A stretch of 64,000 nt of DNA. Origin: Luscinia megarhynchos (taxonomy: Eukaryota; Chordata; Aves; Passeriformes; Turdidae). The stretch covers positions 7,833,165 to 7,897,164 of the forward strand of contig CM067568.1 of assembly GCA_034336665.1 (NCBI GenBank). Reading direction: 5' to 3'. Below are positions 24,583 through 38,672 of this stretch, piece by piece. Position 1 is the first letter of the stretch; each line of letters starts with the position of its first letter. Below the pieces are notes generated by a model, which worked only from the letters and a program-made list of their open reading frames with translations, was not told the DNA's origin and ran no database searches. A program made the position numbers and the translations under genes.

Positions 24583-25683
24583 TCATTTAAAATAGAGGGA
24601 GAAAAGTATCTATTTTGGGAGGGGTGGACACAGAAAGAACATTCTCAAATGCTCAAAGGCAGAGGTGGGAAAATGAGGTGGTGAGACAATCCCCAGGTTA
24701 TGATTTGTACAGTGAAATGCCAAACTAAAACAAAAACTCTGGCTTAAAGGGATCACCACTGGGGCACGTTCAAAGGAGAGATTTCAAAAAGTTCAGGCAA
24801 AGACAGATCCTGCTTAGGTAGAGCTGTTAGTGATGATGGTGGAGATTGACTTGGAAGACAAAGTTAAGATGATCCCAAGGTTCAAAGAACAGATTAAGAA
24901 GCAAGAGATCTTGGTCTTCCCCTCATCTCAGACATGGTTTCATCTCCCACTCCATCTCAACTTGCTGAATTGTCAAAACTCCTTCCATACAGCACCTCAC
25001 ACTGAAAACAGCAAATGGCTCTTGAGAAGCCAGAAATTCAGGATCTTGCTTTTTCTTTGTCTGGTGCTTCATGTTTTCATTTGTGAAGTAGAGGCAATAA
25101 ACATCTCTGTTACTTCAAAGCACTGAAGAGCTTTGAGCTCCTCTTCACAAACAGTAGGTACAGTTATGATCTGCTATGTGATCACTTCAGGAACAGCACA
25201 AGCTTTGCTCTCCCAGATTTACAGCTCCTTTACAGACCATTCATTTTATTTTTTGTGTTACAACTGAAGGAGCTGATGACTAACTTGCTGAATATAGAAA
25301 TGCTACTGTACTCCTTGGAGTATTCCTTTATGCATCACTTTCCCCACCCCCAGACATATGTTAGTAGTTAGAATCAGCTTGCTAAAGCTCCAAATTTGAC
25401 AGAGGAGGGGGTAAAATGAGAATAAAATATTTCTGTTCAACAAAACAGGATACCTAAAAAGACTGCCCTTGTCTCTCTAGCTACATATACACACACATAC
25501 TTTTTCCCTCTATATGAGATTTTTAGTTAAGGCCAAGGAACTTCTAACCAGCAGAAGCAATAAATAATTGAAATGGCCCTCACTATGTATACCTGTCCCT
25601 GAACAAAAACAATGACTAAACAATGAAAGAACTCAGATTTTGGTAATGCACACCCACTGGGCATTCATATGGATCAGAGGGAG

Positions 25684-25755
25684 TTATCCCTTAGAATATC
25701 CCAAGTTGGAAGGGACCCACGAGGATCATCGAAGTCCAACTCCTGATGACAACAG
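25684..25755 (-). mobile_element. CR1 LINE 3' fragment, minus strand
   Basis: A short reversed CR1 3' end: 'ttagaatatcccaagttggaagggacccac', then 'gaggatcatcgaagtccaactcctg'. This wording differs from the other copies here, which suggests a different CR1 subfamily. Only about 70 bases are recognisable. Confidence 0.85.
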
Positions 25756-28700
25756 TCATCAGCACAGTAACTATTGTAGTTTATCCTGTGTTTGGTTGAT
25801 GCAGTGGGATGATCACTGGAAGGCTGAGCCCTGTATCTGAAGCAGAACAGCATTTCCTTCCAGAATTTCTGAAGAGAAATGGGGAACAACATACAGAAGT
25901 AGTAAATGGAAAGGGACAATGCTAGCAACGAGTTTGCCAATGTCCAAAAGACAACAGAAGAAGTTTTCCTGCTTCTTATTTCTCTCCTGCCAGAGAGATG
26001 AATAGGGCAGAAGGTAAAGGAGGAAGTAGAGGAAAGAGCCACTGAGCATCCCAAGCCAAGGCCAGGGACATAGCCTAGGAGGCAAAGGAGAAGAAAGCAT
26101 GGCTGGTGGTGAATGTGTCACTCAGGCAAGGGAATTCCATCTGTGAATAACCCATTGCATCTGTCATCACCATCAGAGGGAAAAACCCCAGTGCTCCCAA
26201 GCAGCAGAGGGGACAGCCAGCCCTGTATGTTTGCACACATCCATGCCCTGGGAGCTGTGAGCTGGTGGGAAGTGATGCCAGAGCGGCGCCCACAGTGAGA
26301 GGGGCTCCTATCTCAGCCCAGCCTCAGTACAAACCCCCGACTGAGCTGGCACCCTGCCCACGGAGCACTTACTCAGCCAATTCCATTTATGTTATCATCA
26401 AGTCACAACACAGGACCAAAGGGACAGCCAAGCCACCCCTCCTTATCACGGCATTTCTCTTTGGAGCAGTGTCAGTGATGGGGTGCAGGGCACAGAGCCC
26501 GATGTGCAGGCGGCAGGGAGTGGATAAGGGAAGCTGGAATAGCCTGGATAAGCCAGGCACTCTGCTCCCACTTCCAGAATTGGGCTTGGGAATAGATTTT
26601 GCCACCTTGGCTTTAATTTGCACACCAGACTTTTCCCTGGGAAACAGCAAGGCTGAAGTGAAGAGCTGAACAAACCCAAAAACACAACAGGCTTTTCAAA
26701 TTTTCAGTTTTCGGTTCTTAAGTTAACCAGAATCACATTAGTACTCTGGGAGCTTTTTCATGGCACGTGTATTTCTGTTTTGAAAGATTAGAGCAAATAC
26801 ACTCAGCTCCAGCTCACGAATTTTCCCACATTTAGTGAAGTGCTTGGCAGCACTTAAAATGATAAAAATGCTGCTGAACGTGTTTCTGTGTTGGAGTTAC
26901 CCAGCACAGGAACAGCAGGGAATTCTTGGAGTTTCAGCAAAACTAAATCTCATTGTTTTCATTCCACCAGGACTGCTTCCTAAAATCCCAGTCACCTCCA
27001 AGTTAATACCCCAAAACACAAGTATCCTAAGAAAATGACCTGAAACAGTTGAAATCCCACACCCCCATCTCCCTGGATTTTAGACCCTCCATTTGAGATG
27101 CCCTGAAGTTTCATGTTGTAAATACAGTGTCCTGCTAACCACAAATCATGACCACAATGTTAAGAGTTGCTCTGCCATGGCTGAGGCTTGGTCTGACAGA
27201 AAGCTGTAGATAAGATATGAAATGCTGACATGGAAAGGGAATGGAACTGAAATTCCACTCGTGGACTATTACAGGTTGGGAACAAAACCCTGGAAGGTTC
27301 ATTGGCATAAGGAATGGGCCTTGGCAGATCTCATGGGCTTATTACAGATGCAAAAAAAAAATTATAATTTTGTGTTGACCCTTCAGACTTTTTTCCCCCA
27401 GAAATTTAAATGCTCCTAGTTAAACAACTCACTCCAGTATTTCCCATGCAATATGATTACAGCTTCATAGCTGTCATTTCTCACATGTGGTTTCCAATGT
27501 GCTGTTTTGTTTACAAAGGACAATTTGATCCAGATTTCAGCTGAAACCCAGTGTGTGGCAAGTTAAAAGCCAAGTGTTTAGGTTGACTTCTTCCTTACTC
27601 TACAGAACAGAGCCCAGGATTTGCCTGGTCTAAATAAAGGGCCAGAGCTGTCTGATTTTAGGACTGCAGATTATTTAGCTAGCAGAAATACTGATTTTTT
27701 GCTGATATTGTTTTCTACAAAAAAGGCTCAGCTGACTGCTGAGCGCTGCAGAGATGCTCATGATAAGTCTAAACAAGTTAATCACTGGGAGTGCAGTAAT
27801 TGCAATAGCACAGCACTAATATGGGTTAATATACCCCTGCTAGGATAAATCTGCCTGCAAGGAACTCCAGGGCAATCCAGCTGTCCTTCCTCAAATATTC
27901 AGGTCAACTCTGCTATGCACTGCAGCATAGGAACACCTGGAATCAGAGAAACAAAAATACTTTAGAAGGAAAAAAGACGTTCAGAATCAACTGGAAAGTT
28001 AATTGAATTAGAAAATCTCCAGGAAAATTAGTTTTTCTATGTAGCTTCTGAAGCTTTTAGTAGCTTTTCTTACAATTACAGATCAGAAAGTCCTTGGCAG
28101 CCTGGGACAGCATTTTTAGGTTTGTGAACTGTAGTCCTACATGGAGAACGAGTTAAGGAGGCGTATTCCACCCTTGGGTACTCCAAGGTAGACAGGAACA
28201 GAAAAGGGAGGAATATCCAGGGCTGTGGCCCTTCAGGACTGACTTCTGAGTCAGTCTATATCCAGATTACTCTACAGATTTGACAGAGAAGGAAAGCTTG
28301 TTTGTGAACTTCTACAGCATCTCTCTGATTGCAGCTCCAGGGCATTACTGCTTTATCAATTGTCTCTCAAATTATACTAATTGGAACAGACAAAACTCAC
28401 TGGGTTTCATCCTTATCTCAGCTCAGGATTTCTCTTCTGTTGAGGAGACTTTTATGTTTCCAGCAGTGGCGCTTTCAGTGCTTTCCTGCAAGTCTGCTTG
28501 ACAGAGCAAGACATTCACTGTCAGGAAATCCTTTGGTATTCAACTTGAAGTTCCCTTTTGCATCCTCTTTCCTCTGCCAATTACCTCTCCAGAGCACACT
28601 AAGCAAATCCTTCACCATTTACATCTCTCAAGTAATATGGCATAATTAACTCCAGGGGAACAGCTTTCACCAAACTACCTGTATTTATCTCTTTTAATCT

Positions 28701-30916
28701 TGTGCTATTAATTTAACCCCTCCAGCCAGTCCCTGAGCTGTTTGGGTTGCTCCCCTGTGAGCTCCTGCCAATTTGTGAGCTTTTTTCTGGTGACTCAAAT
28801 GCATAAAGCTCACAGCAATGTGGTAGGTGTGGTCTGTGCTGAGCCACAGGCAGAGATCTCCATGGTTTAAGTCCATTCTGAACCATGAAGGACGACAGCA
28901 CATTAAAATACTTTGGAAGTGGAAGCTAATTCCCACATGTCTAAGAGGGAAAGTGTCTGAACTGTTCTACACATTGGAAAAACCAAAATATTTTACCTCT
29001 GGCCACAAAGGGAGAGTCAGCATGAAAACAGTGCCTGAAATTCAGCATTTCACCATTAGTCTTTGACTTTAGACTATTTCCATTGGTCCATAAAAGAGAC
29101 TGAAGGAGCTGCAGAGGAAAAAAAATTCAGAAAGACGTGAATTTAGCCCCAATTGTCCTGTAATTCTGCTTCTGGCATTCTGGTCATGCATTATTGCATT
29201 GGCTCTGCTGCTGAGTACCACTATGCTTCCCAGTGTTCTGTTGTGATACTTGACTTGCTTCCCTCATTCTCATCCATCTGAAACTGGAGTCTGAACCTCC
29301 AGCCCTCCGGAGCCCAATCCACTTCAGCTTTGAAGCCAAATGTCAAAATACAGAACATCAAAGCACAAGCCCAAGAACGCACCACACCTCTGAAAAGCCA
29401 CAAACGCCTCTCCAAAACTACGAGTCAGAGGTGTAGATTTGTAAAGAGGAGTGAACATAAAGCAGTTCAGTGCAAGATCCTTCTGTTTTGGGGGGGGGAA
29501 CCCTGTAACATTATGAAGTGTTGGCACCATTCAACTCGTGCTTCATACGTTTCAGCAGTGCTGTGTTGTTGTTGGTCTTGACAGACTGAGCAATGCCAAG
29601 TCCTCAGGGAATGCTGCAAGGAAACTGCTGCATGCCTGGCTGGAGAAGGAGCAGCTGTAGACTGAGACAAGAGACTAAAGAGAACGTGTTTCAGCTTGAT
29701 TTTTGTTTTTTAAAGCCATTTCTACACCTTCTACAAGCTGCTTGTTTCCTTTGCACTCTCACTCATGCTCCAAGAACAGCTTTTTTCATGCCTGGGTCTT
29801 TTTTGGGCCATGACTACTTCTGTAATGTGTCTTTTTTCCAAAAAGTTTGGCAGAACTTTCTAAAAACAATACAAATATCACAGTCTGTCTCACCATGTTA
29901 GTGGCAGCTGCAAATGATTCTGGTTTAATACACCTTTGATCTGCTAGACAGATGAGCATATCTACATGCTTGATAATTAATTTTATTCAAATTCAGTATT
30001 TGAATAACCTGAAGCAGCCCATAAGGCATCTATGCACTTCACATCCCTTGCCTGTACAAATTTGGGAGCTCACACAAGATTTAAGGCTTCCAAAGCCAGC
30101 ACTTCTCCAGTCACACTCCCTTCCAAAACTCCTCTGAAGGTGGAGAGACACCAAAATGTGGGACTCACACAGTGCTGTCTCTGTTCTCTAAACAGTTTTG
30201 CTCTGACTGTGGAAAATGTCTGGACCTTCCTCCAGCACTATGCATAGAAAAGCTGTAAAAAAATAAAGAAAATAAATGGGAGGAGGTGCTTGAGATCCTA
30301 CAAGAAAATACATCCCAGAAAGTCAGACTCTCCTGATGACACAGCATTTCCAACCCAGGCAAAAACAAGACACTAGTACAGACATGTAAATTAGAGCATA
30401 AGTGATAAATATTTTCAATTCTGCTTCCTCCCAGGTAATCACTAGGCCTGTACCCAAACAGGGAAGAACTTTTGAGGAGAGATTTGATTTCTCCTGGAAC
30501 CTAACCTTTCCCTGGGGACTCTGCTTCATAAACTCAAATACAATACCTCTATTCATTAACTTCTCTTACTTGCTTTCCTTGAGGGGTCCATTCCCTGCTC
30601 AGCCCTTTCCCCCAGTTCCCCCTCCTCTTCCCTGCACTGTCATTCCATGAGCCATGTTCCTTCCATCCTGTGATCCCTGCAGTACACATTTGATGTGCTT
30701 GGCATGGAGAGCTGATGTCTGTTTAGATTAAAACCATGTTGCAATTTCGAGGGAAAACATAGAAAGCCACGGCCGAGCGTGATGGGAGAAAGCTATTCCC
30801 AGTTTTGGAAGCTGCAGTATGTCCCTCCTGGGAGCAGCCCAACCTAGTGTTTATTACTTTAACCAAAAAGAGGGGAAATGGCTGAGGTTTTGCTGGGCTT
30901 TCTGCTCCACACTTAC

Positions 30917-31018
30917 AGAGGCCAAGGCTCACCCCCCCAGCTCCAGGGGTGAGCATGTTACACATGCTCTTATTCCTACTTAATGGCTCTTCCATCCTTT
31001 CAAATAACCCTCTCCACT
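30917..31018 (-). other. weak candidate exon, phase 1-1
   Basis: On the minus strand an acceptor ending 'tatgcttgccag' is followed by 102 bases open in one frame (2 + 33 codons + 1), then GTAAGTG. The base before the donor is T rather than G, so the donor is only partly consensus. The translation starts WRGLFERMEEPL and is Gly-rich near its end. The phase would fit downstream of the 38.6 kb candidate. No family is recognised, and chance is the most likely explanation. Confidence 0.1.
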
Positions 31019-31795
31019 CTGGCAAGCATATGATTTATGGGAGCCCAGCAGAAAGGATGATTACAGAGCCAATGAATGAATCAAACAAACCCAAGAGGGG
31101 GATTTCATTTGATCAGCTGCATGGGACTCCCTTTTTGCAATGGCACTTCTACTACTCAGGTCTTTGTGCATGATTACACTGACATTTCAAAGAGCCAGGA
31201 TCTAGACAGATACTGAATTGTTTTAAAAAAACCTCTAAAATCATGGAATTTTTCAACGTGGATCTGCCTCCACTGACATCTTCCATCAGTGTTGCCTCCA
31301 TCTGAATAAGCTGCTATTGATGCAAAAACTTCTGTGTCAATCTCTACAAAACTTGAGATAGAACAACTTTGGGAGCATTTCCCTCTGAAATACACCTATG
31401 GCACCAGGCAATCCTAACAGGACACTTCTTTTGGAATATATCCAGGGCTGTGAAGTTCTATTTGCTCAAATTTTGCCCTTTTAGTCATAACATCAGCCTG
31501 AACTCCTAAAAGCTGGTTTGTACCCTAAGCATGGCCTGGAGAGGCTGGGATACCTGGAGACTCCAGCAGGAATAGCAGACTTTGCCCAAATTTGCATTCC
31601 AACAATTCTCTCTGAGAACAGCTTTGCCTCTCTATCAGCCCAAAGCCAAAGCTCTTCCAATATAATGGCCTATTAGGTTTGTGTCTCAGCAGGAGGAAAA
31701 ATTCCAACAAATGCATTTTCTCATCCTACCCTTTATTTTCCTGGTAAACCTTTGTCCTTTTTTCCTGCAGCTTATGATGAAGCAAATCATTATTT

Positions 31796-31826
31796 ACACA
31801 CACGCACACACACAACACACACACAA
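31796..31826. repeat. (AC)n microsatellite, imperfect
   Basis: An alternating AC run of about 31 bases, interrupted by one G and one AA step. It is potentially polymorphic. Confidence 0.9.
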
Positions 31827-33417
31827 AGCCAGTGGCTGGGCTGGATTTGCAAAATCTTATCCTGCATGTTTGCTCATATGTGACCAAAATCACAGATGGA
31901 CTTGATTCAGGTCTAACTTTATTAAAAAATTAAAGGTGCTTTTGCCTGAGAGTGGAATTGAGGGTGATGGTTTAATTTATTACTGTTTTTGAAAGCTGAA
32001 TGCATATGGGAGCAAAATGGAAATACAAGTCTAAGTCTAACTCTATCAATTTACTTATTGAGCTATGCATACAACTTCTGGCGTACTATCAAATTGTTTT
32101 ACAACATGAAAAACTGGTTTGTTTTGATAGAAAGTTTCTTCAGCTTTCATATTAAATGCAGGCAAATTTAAAATTTTAATTCATATTGACATGAAAATCT
32201 TTGCCTTTTAAGTCTAAAATGGAAACATTTAAACTTTCCCAATTTTAATCCCACTCATTAGGCCAATGCACTGAATTTGACGAATACCCATTTTGAGCTA
32301 AAATTAAATTGTACTTTTGGGGAATGACCTATTTGATTAATACTCTGCAGTGTTCCCTCAGTATTTATTTCTTCCCTCCTGCCAAAGGAGGGTCACCAGA
32401 GGGAATGAAGAGATTTAGTTGAGAATTAGTTTAAGATAATTATTCTCCATTTTTCAGGCTCTTTCTGAATACAGGAGAACAAATATTGTGGAAACAAGTT
32501 GTTTTGTGTGGATAATTTGAGAATATATTTTGTAGAATGAGTGGACATTATACCATTTGGATAATGCCTACAGACCTAAATTCATTAAACTGGCTTTTTT
32601 ATTAGTACTACTAAGAGAAATGCTCTCTTTGAGCAAGGCCTTGTGTTCATCATACCTAAGTACTTCCCAAGACTTGCCTTTTCATTGCCCAAACTCTAAA
32701 GTTGTTTTTACTTTAACCAGTCTTGTGAGAGTCAGCATTTTGCTATCAATCAGATTTACTGCTAGCTACCAGCACTGAGATGACAAAACCTGCTTCTATT
32801 CTTAACTGATATAATTGACTGGACCCTGCTCTGCACTTTATGCCATGTGGAAAAATAAGTGGCAAAGAGTATTTCCCCCTTTCTCTCCCCACAAAGCCTG
32901 ACATTTCATTTCATCCAAGCCTTTTATTGGTTCTCACATCTGGATTATATAAATTTAAAGCACAGTTTTCAATATCTGAGATGCTTAGGGTTACCATATT
33001 TGACAAATCCTATTCGCCAGGCTGTCAAATTAAATTAACATGGGCAATGGAGGGGGAACAAAAGAATAAAGAGGCTGGGTTTGATTCTCTTGTGTTCACA
33101 AAATGAGACAAAATTAACCCCTCTGAAGGGGAAGCACCAGTCCTGACAGACAAACCTGCCGGAGTGGCAACAGGCAATGTGACAGAAATCCAGGAATTTT
33201 GTTGGCTGGCATCCCAAGGATCAAGTGGTCTTTTTGTTATGCCATCAACTCAAGTTTTCCAGCAAACACACCAGGAAGGATCCATCTCCAATTCAATCAT
33301 AAACTCACTAGTGGGCCACAAAGACTAAATAGTCCCATATATTTTTAGAATCCCAGGGGATGCTGTCCATAATCACTCCCTTAAAGATTCTTCCTCTGTA
33401 GCTGCACACACAGAATC

Positions 33418-33443
33418 TTTTTTTTTTTTTTTTTTTTTTTTTT
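33418..33443. repeat. poly-T tract, 26 bases
   Basis: An uninterrupted run of 26 T. A tract this long in bird DNA is often the poly(A) end of a retrocopy inserted on the minus strand. The adjoining sequence to the right (33444 onward) shows no recognisable gene, no AATAAA placed for such a tail, and no clear target-site duplication. Confidence 0.9.
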
Positions 33444-36400
33444 GTGCTCCAGGGTGGGTTTTTGGGGGACACTACACTACGGCAGTCAAATACTGTGGGG
33501 GGACACTTACCAACAGTTAAGAAAAAGGCACACAAAGCCCAGAAAATGAGTAAGGATAGAAGGAAAAGTCAGGGCACTGCTCTGCTTAATTCCTAACACA
33601 TGCTTAAATCTAGTGTAGTGCTGCTTAGACTTACAGGTGAGACTAACTCATAACAGCAGTCCTGCATGGGACTTTTATCTGCTTTCATCTACTAGGAAAA
33701 AAATCCTGGATCTCAGGCTGTGTCAAGATGGCACTTGAAGGTCTCTGCAGGGGGCAAGAGTTCTTTCCTCAGAATTACCTGGGCTCTGCAATTTCCACTG
33801 CATTTCTGAGATAAACTCAGGTGGCCACATCCCAGAGCTGAAACCTGGAGGTCTCATCTTCACTCCACACTTCCCATTTTTGTACCTGCTGGTTTCCCTG
33901 CATCCCTCTCAGGTATGGATGGACAGACTCCACACACTCTTCTTCATTCACAGCTATTACAGCATTTCTTCCAACTATCTGCATGGAATTTTGGGGCTTC
34001 TTAAGCTCTATATAAAAGTAATTAAGTAACAACTTTGTATCTAAAATATCATTGTGTTCACTTTACATACATTACACAGGCCCCCTATTGAGCAGCCCCA
34101 TTACCTTAGCAGGATTCACTTTTTAGCAAATTAAGAAAACCACATGGCTTTATCATCATTTTTGCCACCACCGTGCTGCAGGGCAATGATAATTTCTCCT
34201 TCCAGCTTCCAATTTGGAATGTGCTTTTGCTTATCTCAACTATCTGCTGACAGCAAACACGAATGTGATCATCAAAATGTACACACTGGTACATTTACTT
34301 TTTTTTTTTTAAACCACCACTTTATGGCAAAACCAAGGAACCGACAGGCAGTAAAAAAGGAGAGGAAACATATCAGAAGTGATGCTGTTCTGAGGCACAG
34401 TAAAGCAAGACACATCTGCCACAAGATAAGTGATCACAAGTGCAGATCTTTATTGCATGCACATATATGTAAATACATATTTGACAGTGATGTCAGCGTG
34501 GTACCCAGGCTGTCTGGAAGTCCTGAGGAAACTGGCAGCTCTTCCCGTGATCAAAACTACCTCTCAGCTGAGCTCAGTTAACACTAGAGCCACTCCTTGG
34601 GGATATTTTTAGGTTTATAATAGTGACATGAACTGATGAGTCACACTTTCAGTCCTCTCAACTCATCAGGTTTCTGCTTTTACAAATTACCTATCACACT
34701 CCCACTGCCCCCAGAGTTGTGTGCTACCCCTAGTCATCTGAAACCTCCAAACCAATACTCATTAAATCAGTTTAGACATCTGTTTTCTCCCTAAGAAGAT
34801 GATAAGGCTCAGACAGCACAGGACAGCCTGTGGTTCAAAAATGAACCAGCCATGGGTGAAATCAGAGGCACAGCCTCATCACAGGGACATGGCAGAAGTT
34901 GTTCTATAACAAACATTTACCAAGGGCTTTTATATGGGCAAAACGGCCACGCCCCAAGGAAGAGACAAAAACTGAGATAAAGCTGCAATAATCCAATTCC
35001 AAGTGTTTGCAGGTATGTGGAAAGGAGCTGTGAGAAGGTAGAAGGAAACTGGTGAAAAAAGATGCTTCAAGGAAGGAGGACAGAACCTAAGCAAGTCTCA
35101 AGAATAGAAAGAGGATTTAGGGCAGGTCACTGAGGTCAGTTCAGTGGAAGACCACTCAACCTGCACAAATTAAGTGTGTTTGGAGTTGTACTGAGGGAAT
35201 CAACTGATGAAGGCTCTCAACTGTGAAAAAAGGAGGTTGAAATGGAGAAGGAAGAGAAGTACAGGTATGTTTGGGGGAGGAGAACCTCAGAAACACAGCA
35301 GGCACGTTGGAAAGCATTAGGAGTGAGCTCCTGTGTTAAAGAGGCTTTTGGACTGTGTTTCGTTTGTGCTGCCTTAGATTTCAAGCTCAAATTAGCACAG
35401 GGAATCTAAAGTTACAAACCGACTTCAAAAAGAGGCAAGGCCCTGCTTATTTCCTTATCAGTGGTTTCTGAAGTAGCTCCTTATCTGAGCAGGCTCCGAG
35501 CTCAGCCCTCACTGGTGGCACAATTCAGATGCCACAGCTGAAGGACCTGGATGGGAGCTCTGCTTCACACCTGCCTCAACACCCTGCTTTGAACCTTCCC
35601 TAATCAGCTTCTGTGTGGAGATACACTGCTCCAAACCTGACAGAGCCTGAGACCCGCCTGACAGAGCCAAAGATGCAATAAAGCAGCAGGGGAGTTGCTC
35701 AGCATTTATTTCTCTGAAGGATTAATTCCATCCAGGAATCAGAGCCATGAGCAGAAAAACCCCTCAAGCAGCCACAGCTGATCGATTGGTATCTGGGATT
35801 GTCGAGGCTGTAAAACTCCAGTGAATGAGGCAGATCACTCAGATAAGTTCCTACTATGCTCTGCTAGGAGGGACAATGTTACACAAAGGCTTATTGGGAA
35901 CATTAAACCCCAATATACTGTTCATTTATCTGCCCAGATCTGCAGTTTTTTGGGGGGTATTACATTCACTTGGCAAAGGAGAATCTCCATCTCCACTACA
36001 CTCGGAAGAACATAAAATAATAGCAGCACATGGCAACACTCATCCTTGCTTAGAAGGAAATATTTTAAAAATGAGATGGTTTAATGGACTATTTATTTTA
36101 AAACAATTATTTTTTCATTTAAATCAGTTTTGTTATAGATCCCTCACAGAGGAATTCAAAATAATTTGAAAGATCAAAAGCATAGAAAGCAATATGAATA
36201 TTCAGCAAGGGACTGACCAACACAACAAAATTATAAAGTTTTGGAACTTCAGAATGACAACAACCTCAACTACTGGTCCTGGAAATTATTACATTTAAAT
36301 TTGGGAAACGATGGGGAAAAAACCCCCACAACATCCCAAACCAAGACCAACCTGCACTCCTACCCCTGAGCATCAATACAGAGCAGGGCCACATGTCACC

Positions 36401-38585
36401 ACAGCTACTCCTGCATGTTCTCTTCCTCACAATTACTGGTTCTACTGCCACAGGATCAAAGGGAGAAGGCAAGATTCCTTCTTGGGTGGCTCCTGATCTC
36501 AAATGGTGCACATATGGCAAAGTACAGCAAATAAAAACCTGATCTCATCACCCTCACTTTGGAATCAAAAGGTTTTTTTCCAAATCTGCTTTTCGTGGTT
36601 TGCTTCAGTCTGAAGGGAAAACCAGGAAAATGCACATTCTGCAAGAAAAAAAAATAATTAAATCCTATTTGATAGGGATTGAACCAGGAGAAGGAAGGTA
36701 AAAAATGCAGGGGAATAACAGAAAATATTCCAGCTTTTGAAATGCTCCACATACCAGCTCTTTATCCTACAATGCCCAGATATCATGGAAGCTAAGTGCA
36801 ACACTGTCAGGCATTCCCCATTTCTCCTGGACATTTATTATTTAGACATCATTTCACTTTTATGGCTTGCCTGGAAGGTCAAGACAAATTTTCTCTCATC
36901 ACCTCCAAGGCCCAGGTTGGTAATGAAACACCTACCCAACAAAATAATTGCTGCATTATAGGCTGTAATGCTCCACTGGAACAGGGGGACATGAAATAGC
37001 TCTATCCTTCAGGGAGCAGGGCTTCCACCCACAACACCAAGAGCTTTCACATTTCTCTCATTTTTTTCCTTCCTGTTCTGTAATATCATGAATTTCTGGC
37101 CAGAGGTTATACTGAAAAAGATCAAAACAACTTTGTCAGTTTCTCTATTCCTTTCACTGAGCACACCTGCAAACTGAAAATTAAGAAATCTAGTAACTGT
37201 AAGGAAAAAGACACATTACGGAAAATTAATTGTATACAATAATAGTAATTTCTGAATGTAAAACTCAGTACTAGTAAACAATACTTCCAACAAAGGACCA
37301 ATTAGAATTATCCATCTGAATTTCCTGCTCTCTTCCCAGTGTCAAAGCCTCTGTTCTTGCTTCCAGTGTTGTGACACTAATTTCAATTTTCATTAAAAAA
37401 GCCTGGAGTTTGTCCTTCAGATTTGCATTTGTTCCTCGTATATTAACAAAAAACCATATTAACATGAAAAAGCAGCTTCAGAAAATGCATTTGGGACCCA
37501 CGAGAGGCTGATTATTATTGTTATCCCTAATTCTGTTCCCGAACAAAAGCAGGTAAGCACAAGGATTTGCACCATGGCCATAAGATATTTTTGCGTGCTT
37601 TATACACCAAACTGGGATTGTACATTTTGAATTCCAGTGGTTGGCTCATATTTGATAGCATGATTTAGATTTTTTTTTAACCAATTTTTACCACAATGTA
37701 TGTGCTCAGGCCAGTTAAAATGAATGCCTGGCAAAGGAAATTGTGAAGAGCTGGGAGGAGAGATTTACTGGGAAAGTTCTTCCATGCAAACTCCTGTTTG
37801 TGGGACACCTCACCACAGGCACAGCTGCAGGACTGGATTGTCCTTGCAATAAACAGGGAAATGTTTAAGGGAGACAGATGCAAGAACCAGCTATAAAGCA
37901 CAGTAACCTGATAAAGCTCTTTTTAGCAGCTACTGTAATAAAGAACCTTGAGTGAATTTCTGTAACAGTCCCCCTAGAAACACGCAAACATGGGCTGAGT
38001 GTGGCTTCACTCCTCTCAGTGGTAAGAACTTCCAAGGACAGCTGCACCAGGCTGGGTCTGCCCAGAGGCCTGGGATAGATCTTACAGGGGGGGATATGGA
38101 TCTCTTAAAAGCAGAAAATTAATTTATTTATTCTACTTTTCCTTTCTGAGGGGTAGAAGAGTGATACAGAGAGTTTTATAAGTCGTATTACATGTTTTTT
38201 ATAGCATTTATTCCCACCATAACCCTGGTCCAAAAAATCCACCAATTTAAGGTTTGATTCTGCAGCGCATATCCCTTCAGGTTACCTGCAGGGACTAGTT
38301 CCAGGAATAAAGTGGAACATTCTGCTTTATGAACACCTTGACTTCAAACAGAGTTACTCCTGATGTATATCAGAGTGAACGGAAAGGGATCAGAATGAGA
38401 TGGGATCTTACATAAAGCTTCTAAGAGAAAAGGAAGAAGTGTGTCCATCCACCCCTTCATGTAGCACCAATTAGGAAGATGAGATTAGTCCACAGGAGAT
38501 GAGAGGATAAAGCATTTGTTTTCATGCTGGAAATTGCAGTTTCCTGCTGGTTAAGTCTGTCACCAACTCAAGAGGAAGCACTCAC

Positions 38586-38672
38586 CCAGAACTGTGACCT
38601 GGGCTGCAGCTTCCTCCTGCTCCTGACTCAAAGAAAGGTGTTTCAGGACTTGTTCCACACCCTCTGATAAGG
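38586..38672 (-). other. candidate coding exon, 87 bp, phase 1-1
   Basis: On the minus strand an acceptor 'aacttccctgcag' is followed by 87 bases and then a GG/GTGAGT donor. One frame (2 bases + 28 codons + 1 base) is open and reads as a hydrophilic, helix-like peptide: LSEGVEQVLKHLSLSQ, then EQEEAAAQVTVL. A second frame is also open up to the donor, which weakens the case. Its phase matches the candidate exon at 40490-40290. If the two are joined, the hydrophobic N-terminal segment would be followed by this polar stretch, as in a signal-anchored protein. I do not recognise the product. The polypyrimidine tract is short. Confidence 0.2.

Noticed and set aside
34144..34581. 145-codon plus-strand open frame
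   Set aside because: The composition follows the local DNA, including a run of Phe codons from a T tract. There is no motif and no supporting splice sites.
35636..35668. Direct repeat CCTGACAGAGCC spaced 21 bases apart
   Set aside because: Only a 12-base match. It is too short to separate from chance.
38286..38359. Good minus-strand splice-like pair (T/C tract then CATCAG; CAG/GTAACC donor)
   Set aside because: All three frames contain a stop, including one late stop in the frame that would continue the 38.6 kb candidate. It could only be a terminal or non-coding exon.
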